This document shows positions 42,113-50,630 of a stretch of DNA of 64,000 bases, piece by piece. Position numbers and translations under genes: made by a program. Each line of letters begins with the position of its first letter. Positions within the stretch are counted from its first letter, which is position 1. The notes beneath the pieces are model-generated. The model ran no database searches, was not told where the DNA came from, and saw only the letters and a program-made list of their open reading frames with translations. Source of the DNA: Pigmentiphaga sp. NML030171 (lineage in GTDB: Bacteria > Pseudomonadota > Gammaproteobacteria > Burkholderiales > Burkholderiaceae_B); contig NZ_NINX01000033.1 of NCBI RefSeq assembly GCF_002188635.1, positions 248,001 to 312,000 of the forward strand, in the 5' to 3' direction.

Positions 42113-43078
42113 ATGCCTTGCAAACGCCTGTCGGCGGGGGCCGTCGTGCTCGCCGCGTTCGTACACGCCCCCGCCTTCGCGAACGACTACCCCACGCGGC
42201 CGGTACGCCTGGTAGTGGGCTATACCGCCGGCGGCGGCAGCGACATCCTGGCGCGCGTGCTCGCGCAGAAAATGTCCGAAGGGCTGGGGGTGCAAGTGGT
42301 GGTCGAGAACCGCCCAGGCGCGGCCTCGATGATCGCGACGGAGTACGTGGCCCGCGCGGCGCCCGACGGCTACACCATCCTGCTGGGCGCCAGTGGCGCG
42401 CTCGCGATCAACCCCGCGCTGTACAAGGAAGTGAAGTACGACGCCGCCAGGGATTTCGCTCCGATTTCGCTGGTCGCGTCGCTGCCGGTGCTGATGGCCG
42501 TCAACAAGAGCGGGCCCGCCCAGAGCTTGCCCGAGCTGCTGGCCTATGCGAAGGCGCATCCCGAAAAAGCCAATTATTCGTCCGCGGCCGCGCCGTTTCG
42601 CCTGATCGGCGAACAGCTCAACCTGCAGGCGGGTTCCCGGTTCCAGGAAATCCTTTACAAGGGCAGTACCGACGCGGTCAATGCCGCCATCGCCAACGAC
42701 GTGCTGGCGACCATTTCCGACTCGATTTCCATCGGCGCCGGCTTGAAGACGGGCAAGCTCAAGGCCATAGCGATCACCTCGCGTGCCGAACACCCCTCGT
42801 TTCCGGGCGTGCCGACCTTCACCAGCCTGGGACTCAAGGGCCTGGACGTGCAGCTGTGGCAAGGATTGCTGGCCCCCGCCGGCACGCCGCCGGCCATCGT
42901 CGACCGTCTCCAGCGCGAGGTACATCGCGTAATCGCGCTACCGGAAGTCCAACAACGGTATGCCGCCATGGGGCTGGATCCGGAAACCAGCACGGCCGCC
43001 GAGTTCTCGCGTCTCATCGCCAGCGAGCTGACGCGATGGAGCGGCATCGTGAAGGCGGCCGGCATCGAGAAGTTGTAG
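42113..43078 (+). CDS. Bug-type (TctC) receptor of aromatic-acid operon
   Basis: Periplasmic receptor of 321 aa with a signal peptide (AGAVVLAAFVHAPAFA). Hallmarks are YPTRPVRLVVGYTAGGGSD, NRPGAASMIATEYVARAAPDGYTI in parts, and YKGSTDAVNAAIANDVLAT. CAGGAGACACC precedes the ATG. It is the first gene of an operon with an isomerase and CoA ligase, so its ligand is probably an aromatic or unsaturated acid later activated to CoA. Confidence 0.92.
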   Translation: MPCKRLSAGAVVLAAFVHAPAFANDYPTRPVRLVVGYTAGGGSDILARVLAQKMSEGLGVQVVVENRPGAASMIATEYVARAAPDGYTILLGASGALAINPALYKEVKYDAARDFAPISLVASLPVLMAVNKSGPAQSLPELLAYAKAHPEKANYSSAAAPFRLIGEQLNLQAGSRFQEILYKGSTDAVNAAIANDVLATISDSISIGAGLKTGKLKAIAITSRAEHPSFPGVPTFTSLGLKGLDVQLWQGLLAPAGTPPAIVDRLQREVHRVIALPEVQQRYAAMGLDPETSTAAEFSRLIASELTRWSGIVKAAGIEKL

Positions 43079-43080
43079 GC

Positions 43081-43704
43081 ATGGACCAGCCTTCCCCCAT
43101 CGCCTTCTACTTCGATCCGATCTCTCCCTATGGCTACCTGGCTTCGACCCAAATCGAGACACTGGCGGCGCGCCATGGCAGGCAGGTGGACTGGCGGCCG
43201 GTGCTCCTGAGCGTCACGGTACTGCAGGTGATGGGATTGAAGCCGGTTCCGGCGACGCCGCTCAAGGCCGATTACTCCCGGCAGGACAAGCACCGCATGG
43301 CGCGTCTGCTGGGCGTGCCGATATGCGAGCTGCGCCACCCGGACGTGTCCCCCATCCGCGCGCTGCGCGCCTTCCTCTGGTTGAAGCGGCACGATTCCGC
43401 GCAGGCCGCGCGCTTTGCGCGCGCCATCTGCGCCAGGCTGTGGGCCAAGGGGGAAGACATCTCCACCGCGGAAGCGGTCCTGGAGGAAGCGGCATTGCTG
43501 GGCGTGGACACCGCGGCGCTGGGCCAAGGCATGGAATCGCCCGGCATCAAGGCCGCGCTCAAGGAAGAGGTGGATCACGCGGTCGCCCAGGGGGTGTTCG
43601 GCGTGCCTTTCTTCATCGTCGACGGCCAACCCCTCTGGGGGGTGGACCGCCTATGGATGCTCGAACATTGGCTCGAGCACAGTTCGTGGGATCCCGCGCC
43701 ATGA
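43081..43704 (+). CDS. 2-hydroxychromene-2-carboxylate isomerase-like DsbA/kappa-GST protein
   Basis: A 207-residue thioredoxin-fold enzyme. The glutathione-activating Ser15 lies in FYFDPISPYGYLAS. The C-terminal GVFGVPFFIVDGQPLWGVDRL is typical of kappa-class GST/NahD. NahD isomerises a naphthalene-pathway chromene with glutathione. Here it sits 2 bp after the Bug gene and overlaps a CoA ligase by 4 nt, so it may act on a related bicyclic or unsaturated intermediate. Substrate unknown. Confidence 0.86.
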   Translation: MDQPSPIAFYFDPISPYGYLASTQIETLAARHGRQVDWRPVLLSVTVLQVMGLKPVPATPLKADYSRQDKHRMARLLGVPICELRHPDVSPIRALRAFLWLKRHDSAQAARFARAICARLWAKGEDISTAEAVLEEAALLGVDTAALGQGMESPGIKAALKEEVDHAVAQGVFGVPFFIVDGQPLWGVDRLWMLEHWLEHSSWDPAP

Positions 43705-45284
43705 CACACCAGGACGCGCTGCTTCAATTCACCGGCCACGATCTGGCCACATTGCTCCGCAGGAAGGCGGCCGAGCGGCCCGGACACCCGTTCCTGACCT
43801 GGGCGCCGGAGCCCGGCGTATCGCGCACCTGGACCTACGCCGAGTTCGCCGGACAGGTCGCCTCGCTGGCGGGCGGCCTGCAAAGGCGCGGCGTGCGCGT
43901 CGGCGACCGCGTCCTGATGCACCTGGAGAACTGTCCGGAATTCCTGCTGACGTATTTCGCCTGCGCGCATCTGGGCGCCGTCTGTGTTCCCACCAATGCC
44001 ATGGCCGCCGGACCGGAACTGGCCTATTTCGCCGAACTGACGGAGGCCTGCGGGGCCGTCACGCATCCGAAATTCGCGGCGAAGATCCGCGGCCATTGCC
44101 CCGGCCTGAAATGGCTGGCGATCACCGACGACGATGCCGGGCAGCCCGCCGACGCCGCCACCGCGCCACGGCCCGACGAACGCCACGCCGCGCTGCTGGC
44201 CGCGCCCGCGCCGCAACGCCCGCCCGACGCGGCGGCGCCGCTGTCCGTGCTGTTCACGAGTGGCACGACCTCGCGTCCCAAGGGCGTGGCATGGACGCAT
44301 GCCAACGCCTTGTGGGCCGGCAGACTCGGCGCCATGCAGCAAGGCCTGCGCGGCGACGACGTGTTCCAGGTGTTCCTGCCGCTGTTCCACGTGGTCGGCC
44401 TGTCCTGGTCGGTCTTTCCCGCGCTCTGGGCCGGCGCCAGCATCGTCCTGCAGCCCCGCTTCTCGGCCAGCCGCTATTGGCCGGTCGCGCTCGAGCATCG
44501 CAGCACCGTGGGATCTCACGTCATCTTCAGTGCCAACGTGCTGGCGGGCATGCCCGTTCCCCGCGGCCACGCCTTCCGGCAATGGTGCAATGCGCTTTGG
44601 CTGCCCGAGCACGAGGCCCATTTCGGCATCAGGATGATGGGAGCGTGGGGCATGACCGAAATGGTCGCGCAAGGCATCGTCACCGATCCGTGGTCGCCTC
44701 CCCGGCCCGGCGCCATCGGCCGCCCATCCGCCGGCTACGGCGTACGCATCGTCGACGACCGGGGCCGCGACTGCCTGCCCGGCGAACGCGGCAATCTTCT
44801 GGTCCGTGGCATACGGGGGATCACCCTGTTTGCCGAGTACTTCGGCAATGCCCAAGCGACGCGGGACGCCTTCGACGATGATGGCTACTTCAGGACGGGC
44901 GACAGCGTGCTGTTGCATGAAGACGGCTCGATCCAGTTCGGCGACCGCGCCAAGGACCTGCTCAAGGTCGGCGGCGAAGGGGTCTCCGCGGCAGAGATAG
45001 AGCGGGTCATCCGGACGGTACCCCGGGTAAGCGAAGTGGCCGTGGTCGGCCGGCCCGATGCCGCCTACGGCGAAGTTCCCGTCGCCTTCGTGCGACTGCC
45101 GGCGGACGGCGGCGTCACGGGGCTGGCCGACGCCATCGTCGAGGCATGCCGGCGGGAACTGGCCAAGTACAAGGTGCCGCGCGAGGTCGTGTTCGTCGAG
45201 GATTTCCCCCGCATCGGCGTGGGCAAGATATCGAAGGCCAGGCTCAGGGAACTGGCGGCGGCACCGGGCGCGGCAACGGGCTGA
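43701..45284 (+). CDS. AMP-forming acyl/aryl-CoA ligase (CaiC-like)
   Basis: A 527-residue adenylate-forming enzyme. It has the phosphate loop LFTSGTTSRPKGV, the aromatic motif GAWGMTEMVAQG, DDGYFRTGD, and the C-terminal catalytic Lys in GVGKISKARLREL. It activates a carboxylic acid with ATP and CoA. Best resemblance is to crotonobetaine/carnitine and fatty-acid ligases. As third gene behind a Bug receptor and a NahD-like isomerase it probably activates the imported acid. Confidence 0.9.
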   Translation: MTHQDALLQFTGHDLATLLRRKAAERPGHPFLTWAPEPGVSRTWTYAEFAGQVASLAGGLQRRGVRVGDRVLMHLENCPEFLLTYFACAHLGAVCVPTNAMAAGPELAYFAELTEACGAVTHPKFAAKIRGHCPGLKWLAITDDDAGQPADAATAPRPDERHAALLAAPAPQRPPDAAAPLSVLFTSGTTSRPKGVAWTHANALWAGRLGAMQQGLRGDDVFQVFLPLFHVVGLSWSVFPALWAGASIVLQPRFSASRYWPVALEHRSTVGSHVIFSANVLAGMPVPRGHAFRQWCNALWLPEHEAHFGIRMMGAWGMTEMVAQGIVTDPWSPPRPGAIGRPSAGYGVRIVDDRGRDCLPGERGNLLVRGIRGITLFAEYFGNAQATRDAFDDDGYFRTGDSVLLHEDGSIQFGDRAKDLLKVGGEGVSAAEIERVIRTVPRVSEVAVVGRPDAAYGEVPVAFVRLPADGGVTGLADAIVEACRRELAKYKVPREVVFVEDFPRIGVGKISKARLRELAAAPGAATG

Positions 45285-45419
45285 CCGGTGCCGGCTCGCC
45301 TCCAGGCGCGCATGGAAATCGGGCGGATACGGGCCCGACGCCCTGCGTGCGGCGCCCGGCTGGCGCGGGCGCACGGGCATCGGCCGGAACCCCGGCCGCT
45401 ATTGCACAATAGCCAATAT

Positions 45420-45436
45420 ATTGTTCATAGTACAAT
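45420..45436. promoter_or_regulatory. Inverted repeat before racemase/IclR genes
   Basis: ATTGT-TCATAGT-ACAAT in an AT-rich patch 45-60 bp before the racemase start. An additional ACAAT lies just upstream. It may be a site for the IclR regulator encoded next. Confidence 0.4.
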
Positions 45437-45480
45437 TCCTCGAATTTCGGGCGCCCAGCCATGCCGGAGGAATTCGACCC

Positions 45481-46191
45481 ATGCCACAAACACAGCTGAT
45501 CGGCCTCATAGGCGGCATGAGCTGGGAATCGTCGGCCCTGTACTACCGGCTGATCAACGAGGCCATGCAGCGCCGCGCCGGCGGCCACCACAACGCCGAG
45601 AGCATCCTCGTCACGCTGGACTTCGAGCCGCTGCTGCAGGCCGGCGCCGACGGCCGCTGGGGCGATGTGGGCGCATCGCTCGTCCATGCGGGCCAGCGGC
45701 TGGCGCGTGCCGGCGCCGGCTTCTTCCTGCTGACCGCCAACACCGCCCACCGCTTCGCCGACGAGGTCGAACGCGGCGTCGGCCTGCCCCTGCTGCACAT
45801 CGGCACTCCCACGGCCACCGCGCTGCGAGCCGCCGGCCTGGATCGCGCCGGCCTGATCGGCACCCGCCACGTCACCATGTCGCCCTTCTACAGGGACTGG
45901 TACCGCGACCACCACGGCATCGAACTGGTTCCGCCGGCTTCCGAGGACTGCGCGGCGCTGGACGCCATCATCGTCGACGAGCTGACGCGCGGCCGCATCG
46001 ATCCCGGCTCGCGCCGACGGGTGCTGGCGATCATTGACGGAATGCGGCTCGCCGGCCTGCAGGCGGTCGTCGTCGGATGCACCGAACTGCCGCTGCTGCT
46101 GGACGGCGCCGCGCCGCCTCTCGCCTGCTACGACACCACCCGGCTGCATGCCGAGGCCGCGGTCGAGCGGGCGCTGGGAGGACCGCCGTGA
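45481..46191 (+). CDS. Aspartate/glutamate racemase-family protein lacking one catalytic Cys
   Basis: A 236-residue protein of the aspartate/glutamate racemase family (YgeA/RacX branch). The start LIGLIGGMSWESSALYYRLIN and the second catalytic cysteine, Cys200 (VVVGCTELPLLL), are normal. The first catalytic cysteine is missing: the motif reads TANTAH at 85-90, where related enzymes have CTNTMH or CNTAH. True two-base racemisation is therefore doubtful. Upstream of an IclR gene on the same strand. Confidence 0.82.
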   Translation: MPQTQLIGLIGGMSWESSALYYRLINEAMQRRAGGHHNAESILVTLDFEPLLQAGADGRWGDVGASLVHAGQRLARAGAGFFLLTANTAHRFADEVERGVGLPLLHIGTPTATALRAAGLDRAGLIGTRHVTMSPFYRDWYRDHHGIELVPPASEDCAALDAIIVDELTRGRIDPGSRRRVLAIIDGMRLAGLQAVVVGCTELPLLLDGAAPPLACYDTTRLHAEAAVERALGGPP

Positions 46192-46221
46192 TCCCGTCCA
46201 CCATCTGACAGGCTGCCCCGC

Positions 46222-47046
46222 ATGCCCGCATCGAAACAGCCCAAGCGTGCCGCAACGCCCGCCGTGCGCGAGAAGAAAGGCATCCAGTCCGTCGAAGTGG
46301 GCGTGCGGGTCATCGACGCACTGGCGGCGGCCACGGGTGCGCTACCGTTGCGCGACATCGGCAAGGACGCCGGCATCTCGGCCAGCCAGGCGCACCGCTA
46401 CCTGACCAGCTTCGCCAAGTCGGGGCTGGTCGTGCAGGATCCGGCCACCGGCCACTACGGCCTGGGGCCGCAGGCGCTGCGCTGGGGCGTATCGGCCATG
46501 ACCAAGACCGACGTCTTCACACTGGCCTCGCAAGCCCTGGACCGCATCTGTACACGCTTCGACCTGACGGGCCTGCTGTGCGTGTGGGGCGAATCGGGGC
46601 CGACCTGCATACGGCTCAAGCGCAGCACTTTCCTGATCGGCACCGACCTGGGCCTGGGATCGGTATTCCCGGTCCTGACCTCGGCCTCGGGCATCGTCTT
46701 CATGGCCCACCTGCCGCCGGCCATCACCAAGCCCTTCATCCAAAAGGAGATCGCGCGCGCCAAGGCGCGAGGCGAACGCATAGGTTCCGCCGACCTGGGC
46801 CAGATGTGCCAGACCGTACGTGCGCGGGGCTATGCCGAGAACCACGGCCACTACGTCAACAACCTGTCGGCCCTGGCCGCGCCCATCCTCGACTACCAGG
46901 GCGCGCTGTCCACCGTCATCACGCTGATCTTCCGCGAACCGCCCGGCCAGGCGATCGTGCCCAGCGCCGCCGAGATCGCCGCGGCGCTGGTCGAGGAAAC
47001 CCAGGGCGTATCGCGCTCCATCGGCTGGAAGCCCGCGGCGGAGTAG
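46222..47046 (+). CDS. IclR-family transcriptional regulator
   Basis: A 274-residue regulator. The N-terminal winged HTH (LPLRDIGKDAGISASQAHRYLTSFAKSGLV in parts) and the C-terminal GAF-like effector domain (LTSASGIVFMAHLPP...GYAENHGHYVNNLSALAAPI) are clear. IclR proteins often control catabolism of aromatic and organic acids. It is 30 bp after the racemase homologue and 3 bp before a GNAT gene. Its targets may include the upstream CoA-ligase operon, by position only. Confidence 0.9.
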   Translation: MPASKQPKRAATPAVREKKGIQSVEVGVRVIDALAAATGALPLRDIGKDAGISASQAHRYLTSFAKSGLVVQDPATGHYGLGPQALRWGVSAMTKTDVFTLASQALDRICTRFDLTGLLCVWGESGPTCIRLKRSTFLIGTDLGLGSVFPVLTSASGIVFMAHLPPAITKPFIQKEIARAKARGERIGSADLGQMCQTVRARGYAENHGHYVNNLSALAAPILDYQGALSTVITLIFREPPGQAIVPSAAEIAAALVEETQGVSRSIGWKPAAE

Positions 47047-47049
47047 GCC

Positions 47050-47613
47050 ATGCCCATTCCCGCGCTTTCCACGCCGCGCCTGCTGCTGCCTCCCCTGACG
47101 CTGGCCGATGCCCCGGCCATCCAGCATGCCTTCGCGCGCTGGGAAATCGTGCGCTTCCTGGCCGACCGCGTTCCCTGGCCGTATCCCGAGGACGGCGCGC
47201 TCGTGTTCCTGCGCGATGCGGCGCTGCCGGCCATGGAGCAGGGCCGGGAGTGGCACTGGAGCCTGCGGCCCAGGCAGGAGCCCGGCCGGCTGATCGGCGT
47301 GGTGAGCCTGATGGACGACCCGGACAACAACCGGGGCTTCTGGATCGTGCCGGAATGGCAAGGCCAGGGCCTGATGACGGAAGCCGCCGAAGCGGTCACC
47401 GCCTACTGGTTCGACGTGCTGGGCAAACCCAGGCTGCGCGTGCCCAAGGCTGCGGCCAACATCGCGTCCAGCCGGATCTCGGCGCGCGGCGGCATGCGCA
47501 TGGTCGCCACCGAGGAGCGCGGCTACGTATCGGGCAGGCTGCCCAGCGAAATCTGGGAGATCACGCGCGAGGAATGGCTTGCGCGGCGCAAGGGCCAGGC
47601 GGCGGGCGATTGA
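47050..47613 (+). CDS. GNAT-family N-acetyltransferase (RimJ/RimL-like)
   Basis: A 187-residue acetyl-CoA-dependent acyltransferase. It has the N-terminal STPRLLLPPLTLADAPAIQ, the acetyl-CoA loop VPEWQGQGLMTEAAEAV, and KAAANIASSRISARGGM. These are typical of the RimJ/RimL branch that acetylates protein N-termini or small amines. It starts 3 bp after the IclR stop and is probably co-transcribed. Target unknown. Confidence 0.86.
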   Translation: MPIPALSTPRLLLPPLTLADAPAIQHAFARWEIVRFLADRVPWPYPEDGALVFLRDAALPAMEQGREWHWSLRPRQEPGRLIGVVSLMDDPDNNRGFWIVPEWQGQGLMTEAAEAVTAYWFDVLGKPRLRVPKAAANIASSRISARGGMRMVATEERGYVSGRLPSEIWEITREEWLARRKGQAAGD

Positions 47614-47692
47614 TTGCCTGCATGCGACCTCCTGGCCCCGATAGACGCGCATGGTAAAACAGATCGCCCCCGCGCTTCACCGGAGAGAACAC

Positions 47693-48490
47693 ATGGACAG
47701 CACGAGCTCCATCCATCACTCGGCCGTCGACGGCTATACCAAAGGGGCGGACACCTACGTCCGCGGACGTCCCGACTATCCGCCGGAAATCGCCGGATGG
47801 CTGCGCGATACGCTGGGCCTGCATGCCGGCGCCACCGTGCTGGACCTGGGCGCGGGCACCGGCAAGTTCACGCCCCGCCTGCTTGCCACGGGCGCCAGCG
47901 TGATCGCCGTGGAGCCGGTGGCCGCGATGCTGGACAAGCTGGCCGCGTCCCATCCCGAGGTCCGCCCGCTGGTCGGCACGGCCGACGCCATCCCGCTACC
48001 CGATGCCAGTGTCGATGTGGTCGTGTGTGCGCAGGCCTTCCACTGGTTCGCCACGGCCGAGGCCCTGGACGAGATCCATCGCGTGCTCAAGCCCGGCGGC
48101 CGGCTGGGACTGGTCTGGAACATGCGCGACGCGCGCGTGCCCTGGGTGGCCGCGATCGACCGCATCGTCAACGAGTTCGAGGGCGACGCGCCGCGCTACT
48201 ACACCGGTGCCTGGCGCCAGGCCTTTCCCCATCCGGGCTTCGGCCCCATGGACGAGCGGCACTATGCCAACGGCCACACCGGATCCCCGGAAGACGTCAT
48301 CCTGAACCGGGTGCGCTCCACCAGCTTCATCTCGGCGCTGCCGCCGGAACAGCGGGCCGGGGTGGATGAACGGCTGCGGACCTTGATCGACGCCCAGCCC
48401 GAACTGCGCGGCCGCGACGTCGTGACCATTCCCTACGACACCGCCGCATACTGCCTAGTGCGGGTGGATCGGGTGGCATCGGCGCCATGA
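47693..48490 (+). CDS. Class I SAM-dependent methyltransferase
   Basis: A 265-residue Rossmann-fold methyltransferase of the Methyltransf_11 type. Motif I VLDLGAGTGKFTPRLL binds SAM; VVVCAQAFHWF and the post-motif HRVLKPGGRLGLVW follow. ATG 47693 has GGAG at the right distance. It overlaps the next methyltransferase gene by 4 nt (ATGA). Substrate unknown. Confidence 0.88.
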   Translation: MDSTSSIHHSAVDGYTKGADTYVRGRPDYPPEIAGWLRDTLGLHAGATVLDLGAGTGKFTPRLLATGASVIAVEPVAAMLDKLAASHPEVRPLVGTADAIPLPDASVDVVVCAQAFHWFATAEALDEIHRVLKPGGRLGLVWNMRDARVPWVAAIDRIVNEFEGDAPRYYTGAWRQAFPHPGFGPMDERHYANGHTGSPEDVILNRVRSTSFISALPPEQRAGVDERLRTLIDAQPELRGRDVVTIPYDTAAYCLVRVDRVASAP

Positions 48491-49215
48491 GCCAGAACAT
48501 CTACGACAACCCCGCCTTCTTCGAAGGCTACGGCCGCCTCGGCCGGTCCATCCACGGCCTGGCGGGCGCGCCCGAGTGGCCGGCGTTGCGGGACATGGTG
48601 GGCGACGTCCGGGACCAGGCCATCGTGGACCTGGGCTGCGGATATGGCTGGTTCAGCCGATGGGCGCGGGAGCATGGTGCCGCTGGCGTGCTGGCGCTCG
48701 ACGTTTCCGAGCGGATGCTCGCTCGGGCGTGGGAGCTGACTCCCGAAGGCGGCATAGACTATCGGCGGGCAGACCTCGAACAGCCCGCGCTGCCAGCCCG
48801 GGCATTCGATCTCGCGTACAGCTCGCTGACCTTTCACTACATCCAGCGCCTGCCGGAACTGCTCGCGGCCATCCACGCCGCGCTGAAGCCGGAAGGCCGC
48901 CTGGTTTTCTCCATCGAGCATCCGATCTACATGGCCTCGCGCCATCCGGGATGGTTGCCAGGTGTCGACGGCCGCAAGACCTGGCCAGTGGACAACTACC
49001 AGCTCGAAGGCCCGCGCGTCACGAACTGGCTGGCCGAGGGCGTGGTCAAGCAGCACCGCACCCTGGGCACACTGTTCCGGCTCCTGGTCGAGGCCGGATT
49101 CACCGTGACGCGCCTGGTCGAATGGGGCCCCACGGAAGAACAGGTGCGGGCCATGCCCGAACTGGCGGAGGAGCGCGAGCGGCCGATGATGCTGCTGGTC
49201 TCGGCATCGGCTTGA
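48487..49215 (+). CDS. Class I SAM-dependent methyltransferase
   Basis: A 242-residue methyltransferase with motif I IVDLGCGYGWFSRWARE, LAYSSLTFHYIQRL and a C-terminal LVSASA. It is a different branch from its upstream neighbour (UbiE/Tam-like). It is translationally coupled to the first methyltransferase by a 4-nt overlap. The pair may act on the same small molecule; no pathway context is evident. Confidence 0.87.
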   Translation: MSQNIYDNPAFFEGYGRLGRSIHGLAGAPEWPALRDMVGDVRDQAIVDLGCGYGWFSRWAREHGAAGVLALDVSERMLARAWELTPEGGIDYRRADLEQPALPARAFDLAYSSLTFHYIQRLPELLAAIHAALKPEGRLVFSIEHPIYMASRHPGWLPGVDGRKTWPVDNYQLEGPRVTNWLAEGVVKQHRTLGTLFRLLVEAGFTVTRLVEWGPTEEQVRAMPELAEERERPMMLLVSASA

Positions 49216-49257
49216 ACGGCCGGTCCGGCCGGCCGCCCTGGAAGCATGCAAGGGCGG

Positions 49258-50556
49258 CTACGCATGATCCGGCCGCGCATCGCGCATCGCCCGCATCTCC
49301 CGGCCCAGCGACAGCGCCAATATCGCGGCCGCGCCCAGGCAGCCGGCCAGGGCTGCCATGCCCAGCGAGAAGCTGCCGGTGCTTTCCTTGATCCAGCCCA
49401 TCAGGTAGGGGCCGGCAAAGCCGCCCAGGTTGCCCACCGAGTTGATCAGCGCGATGCCGCCCGCCGCCGCCGTGCCTTGCAGGAACAGCGGCGGCATTGC
49501 CCAGAACGGCCCCAGGCAGGCATAGATGCCGACCGAGGCCAGGCCCAGGCAGCACAACGCGATCCACGGCGTGCCGAAGTACAGACTGGCGAGCAGGCCG
49601 GCCACGCTGAGAAGGGCCGCGGCCGCGACGTGGCCGGCGCGTTCTCCGCGCTTGTCGCTGCGGCGGCCCCAGGCCAGCATGGCCACCGCGCTGACGGCAT
49701 AGGGCGCGGCCACGATGAAGCCGACCGCGGCATTCGAGTAACCCATCGCCTTGGCGATCTGCGGCAGCCACAGGCCGATGCCGTACAGCCCGATGACGAT
49801 GCCGAAGTACACGCCGCACAGGACCAGCACGCGGCGATCCACCAGGGCCGGCCACATGGCGTGGTGGCTGCGCCCCGAACCGGCCAGCCGGTCCCGCGCC
49901 AGGTCTGCCTCGACGATCTCGCGCTCGCGCGGCGACAGCCACCTGGCGGTGGCCGGCCTGTCCGGCAGCGCGAACAGGACCACGATGCCGAGCACGCACG
50001 AGGGCAGTCCTTCCAGGATGAACAGCCATTGCCAGCCCTTGAGCCCCATCACGTCGTCCATGCCGACCAGCAGGCCCGAGATGGGCGAGCCGATCGCGCT
50101 GGCCAGCGGCACCGCCGCCATGAACAGGGCGATGAACTTCGCCCGGTGACGGGCCGGGAACCAGTAGGTCAGGTAGAGCAGCATGCCGGGCAGGAAGCCC
50201 GCCTCGGCGACGCCGAGCAGGAAGCGCAATGTAAGGAAGCTCGCGGTGCCGGACACGAAGGCCATGGCCGCCGAGATCAGGCCCCAGGTCACCATGATCC
50301 GCGCGATCCACAGCCGCGCGCCAACCTTCTCCAGGATGACGTTGCTGGGAATCTCGAACAGGAAGTAGCCGATGAAGAAGATGCCTGCGCCCCAGCCGAA
50401 GATGGTCGGCGTGAAACCCAGGTCCTGGTTCATGGTCAGCGCGGCGAAGCTGATGTTCACCCGGTCCAGGAAGGCCATCAGGTACAGCAGCATCATCAGC
50501 GGAATGATGCGCGCGCTGATCTTGCGGTAGGGGTCGATCGGCGTGTCGTTGTCCAT
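49258..50556 (-). CDS. MFS transporter, anion:cation symporter (ACS) type
   Basis: A 12-helix permease of 432 aa. The ACS signature FLDRVNISFAALTMNQDLGFT near helix 1 and IGYFLFEIPSNVILEKVGARLWIARIMVTWGLISA (in parts) match tartrate, 4-hydroxyphenylacetate and phthalate transporters. ATG 50556 with CCGGAG upstream is preferred over the longer start at 50619. It ends the leftward unit double cupin, dehydrogenase, M24 protein, MFS, and probably imports the aromatic or organic acid handled there. Confidence 0.88.
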   Translation of the reverse strand: MDNDTPIDPYRKISARIIPLMMLLYLMAFLDRVNISFAALTMNQDLGFTPTIFGWGAGIFFIGYFLFEIPSNVILEKVGARLWIARIMVTWGLISAAMAFVSGTASFLTLRFLLGVAEAGFLPGMLLYLTYWFPARHRAKFIALFMAAVPLASAIGSPISGLLVGMDDVMGLKGWQWLFILEGLPSCVLGIVVLFALPDRPATARWLSPREREIVEADLARDRLAGSGRSHHAMWPALVDRRVLVLCGVYFGIVIGLYGIGLWLPQIAKAMGYSNAAVGFIVAAPYAVSAVAMLAWGRRSDKRGERAGHVAAAALLSVAGLLASLYFGTPWIALCCLGLASVGIYACLGPFWAMPPLFLQGTAAAGGIALINSVGNLGGFAGPYLMGWIKESTGSFSLGMAALAGCLGAAAILALSLGREMRAMRDARPDHA

Positions 50557-50630
50557 GCCCGCTCCGGTGGGGGATGTCTTTTTGGCCGCGCCCATCGTAG
50601 CGCATTCCCTCCGGAGCATGGCGGGCCCGC

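Noticed and set aside
47651-47692. Longer N-terminus of the first methyltransferase from ATG 47651.
   Set aside because: The extension has no ribosome site and ATG 47693 has GGAG at proper spacing.
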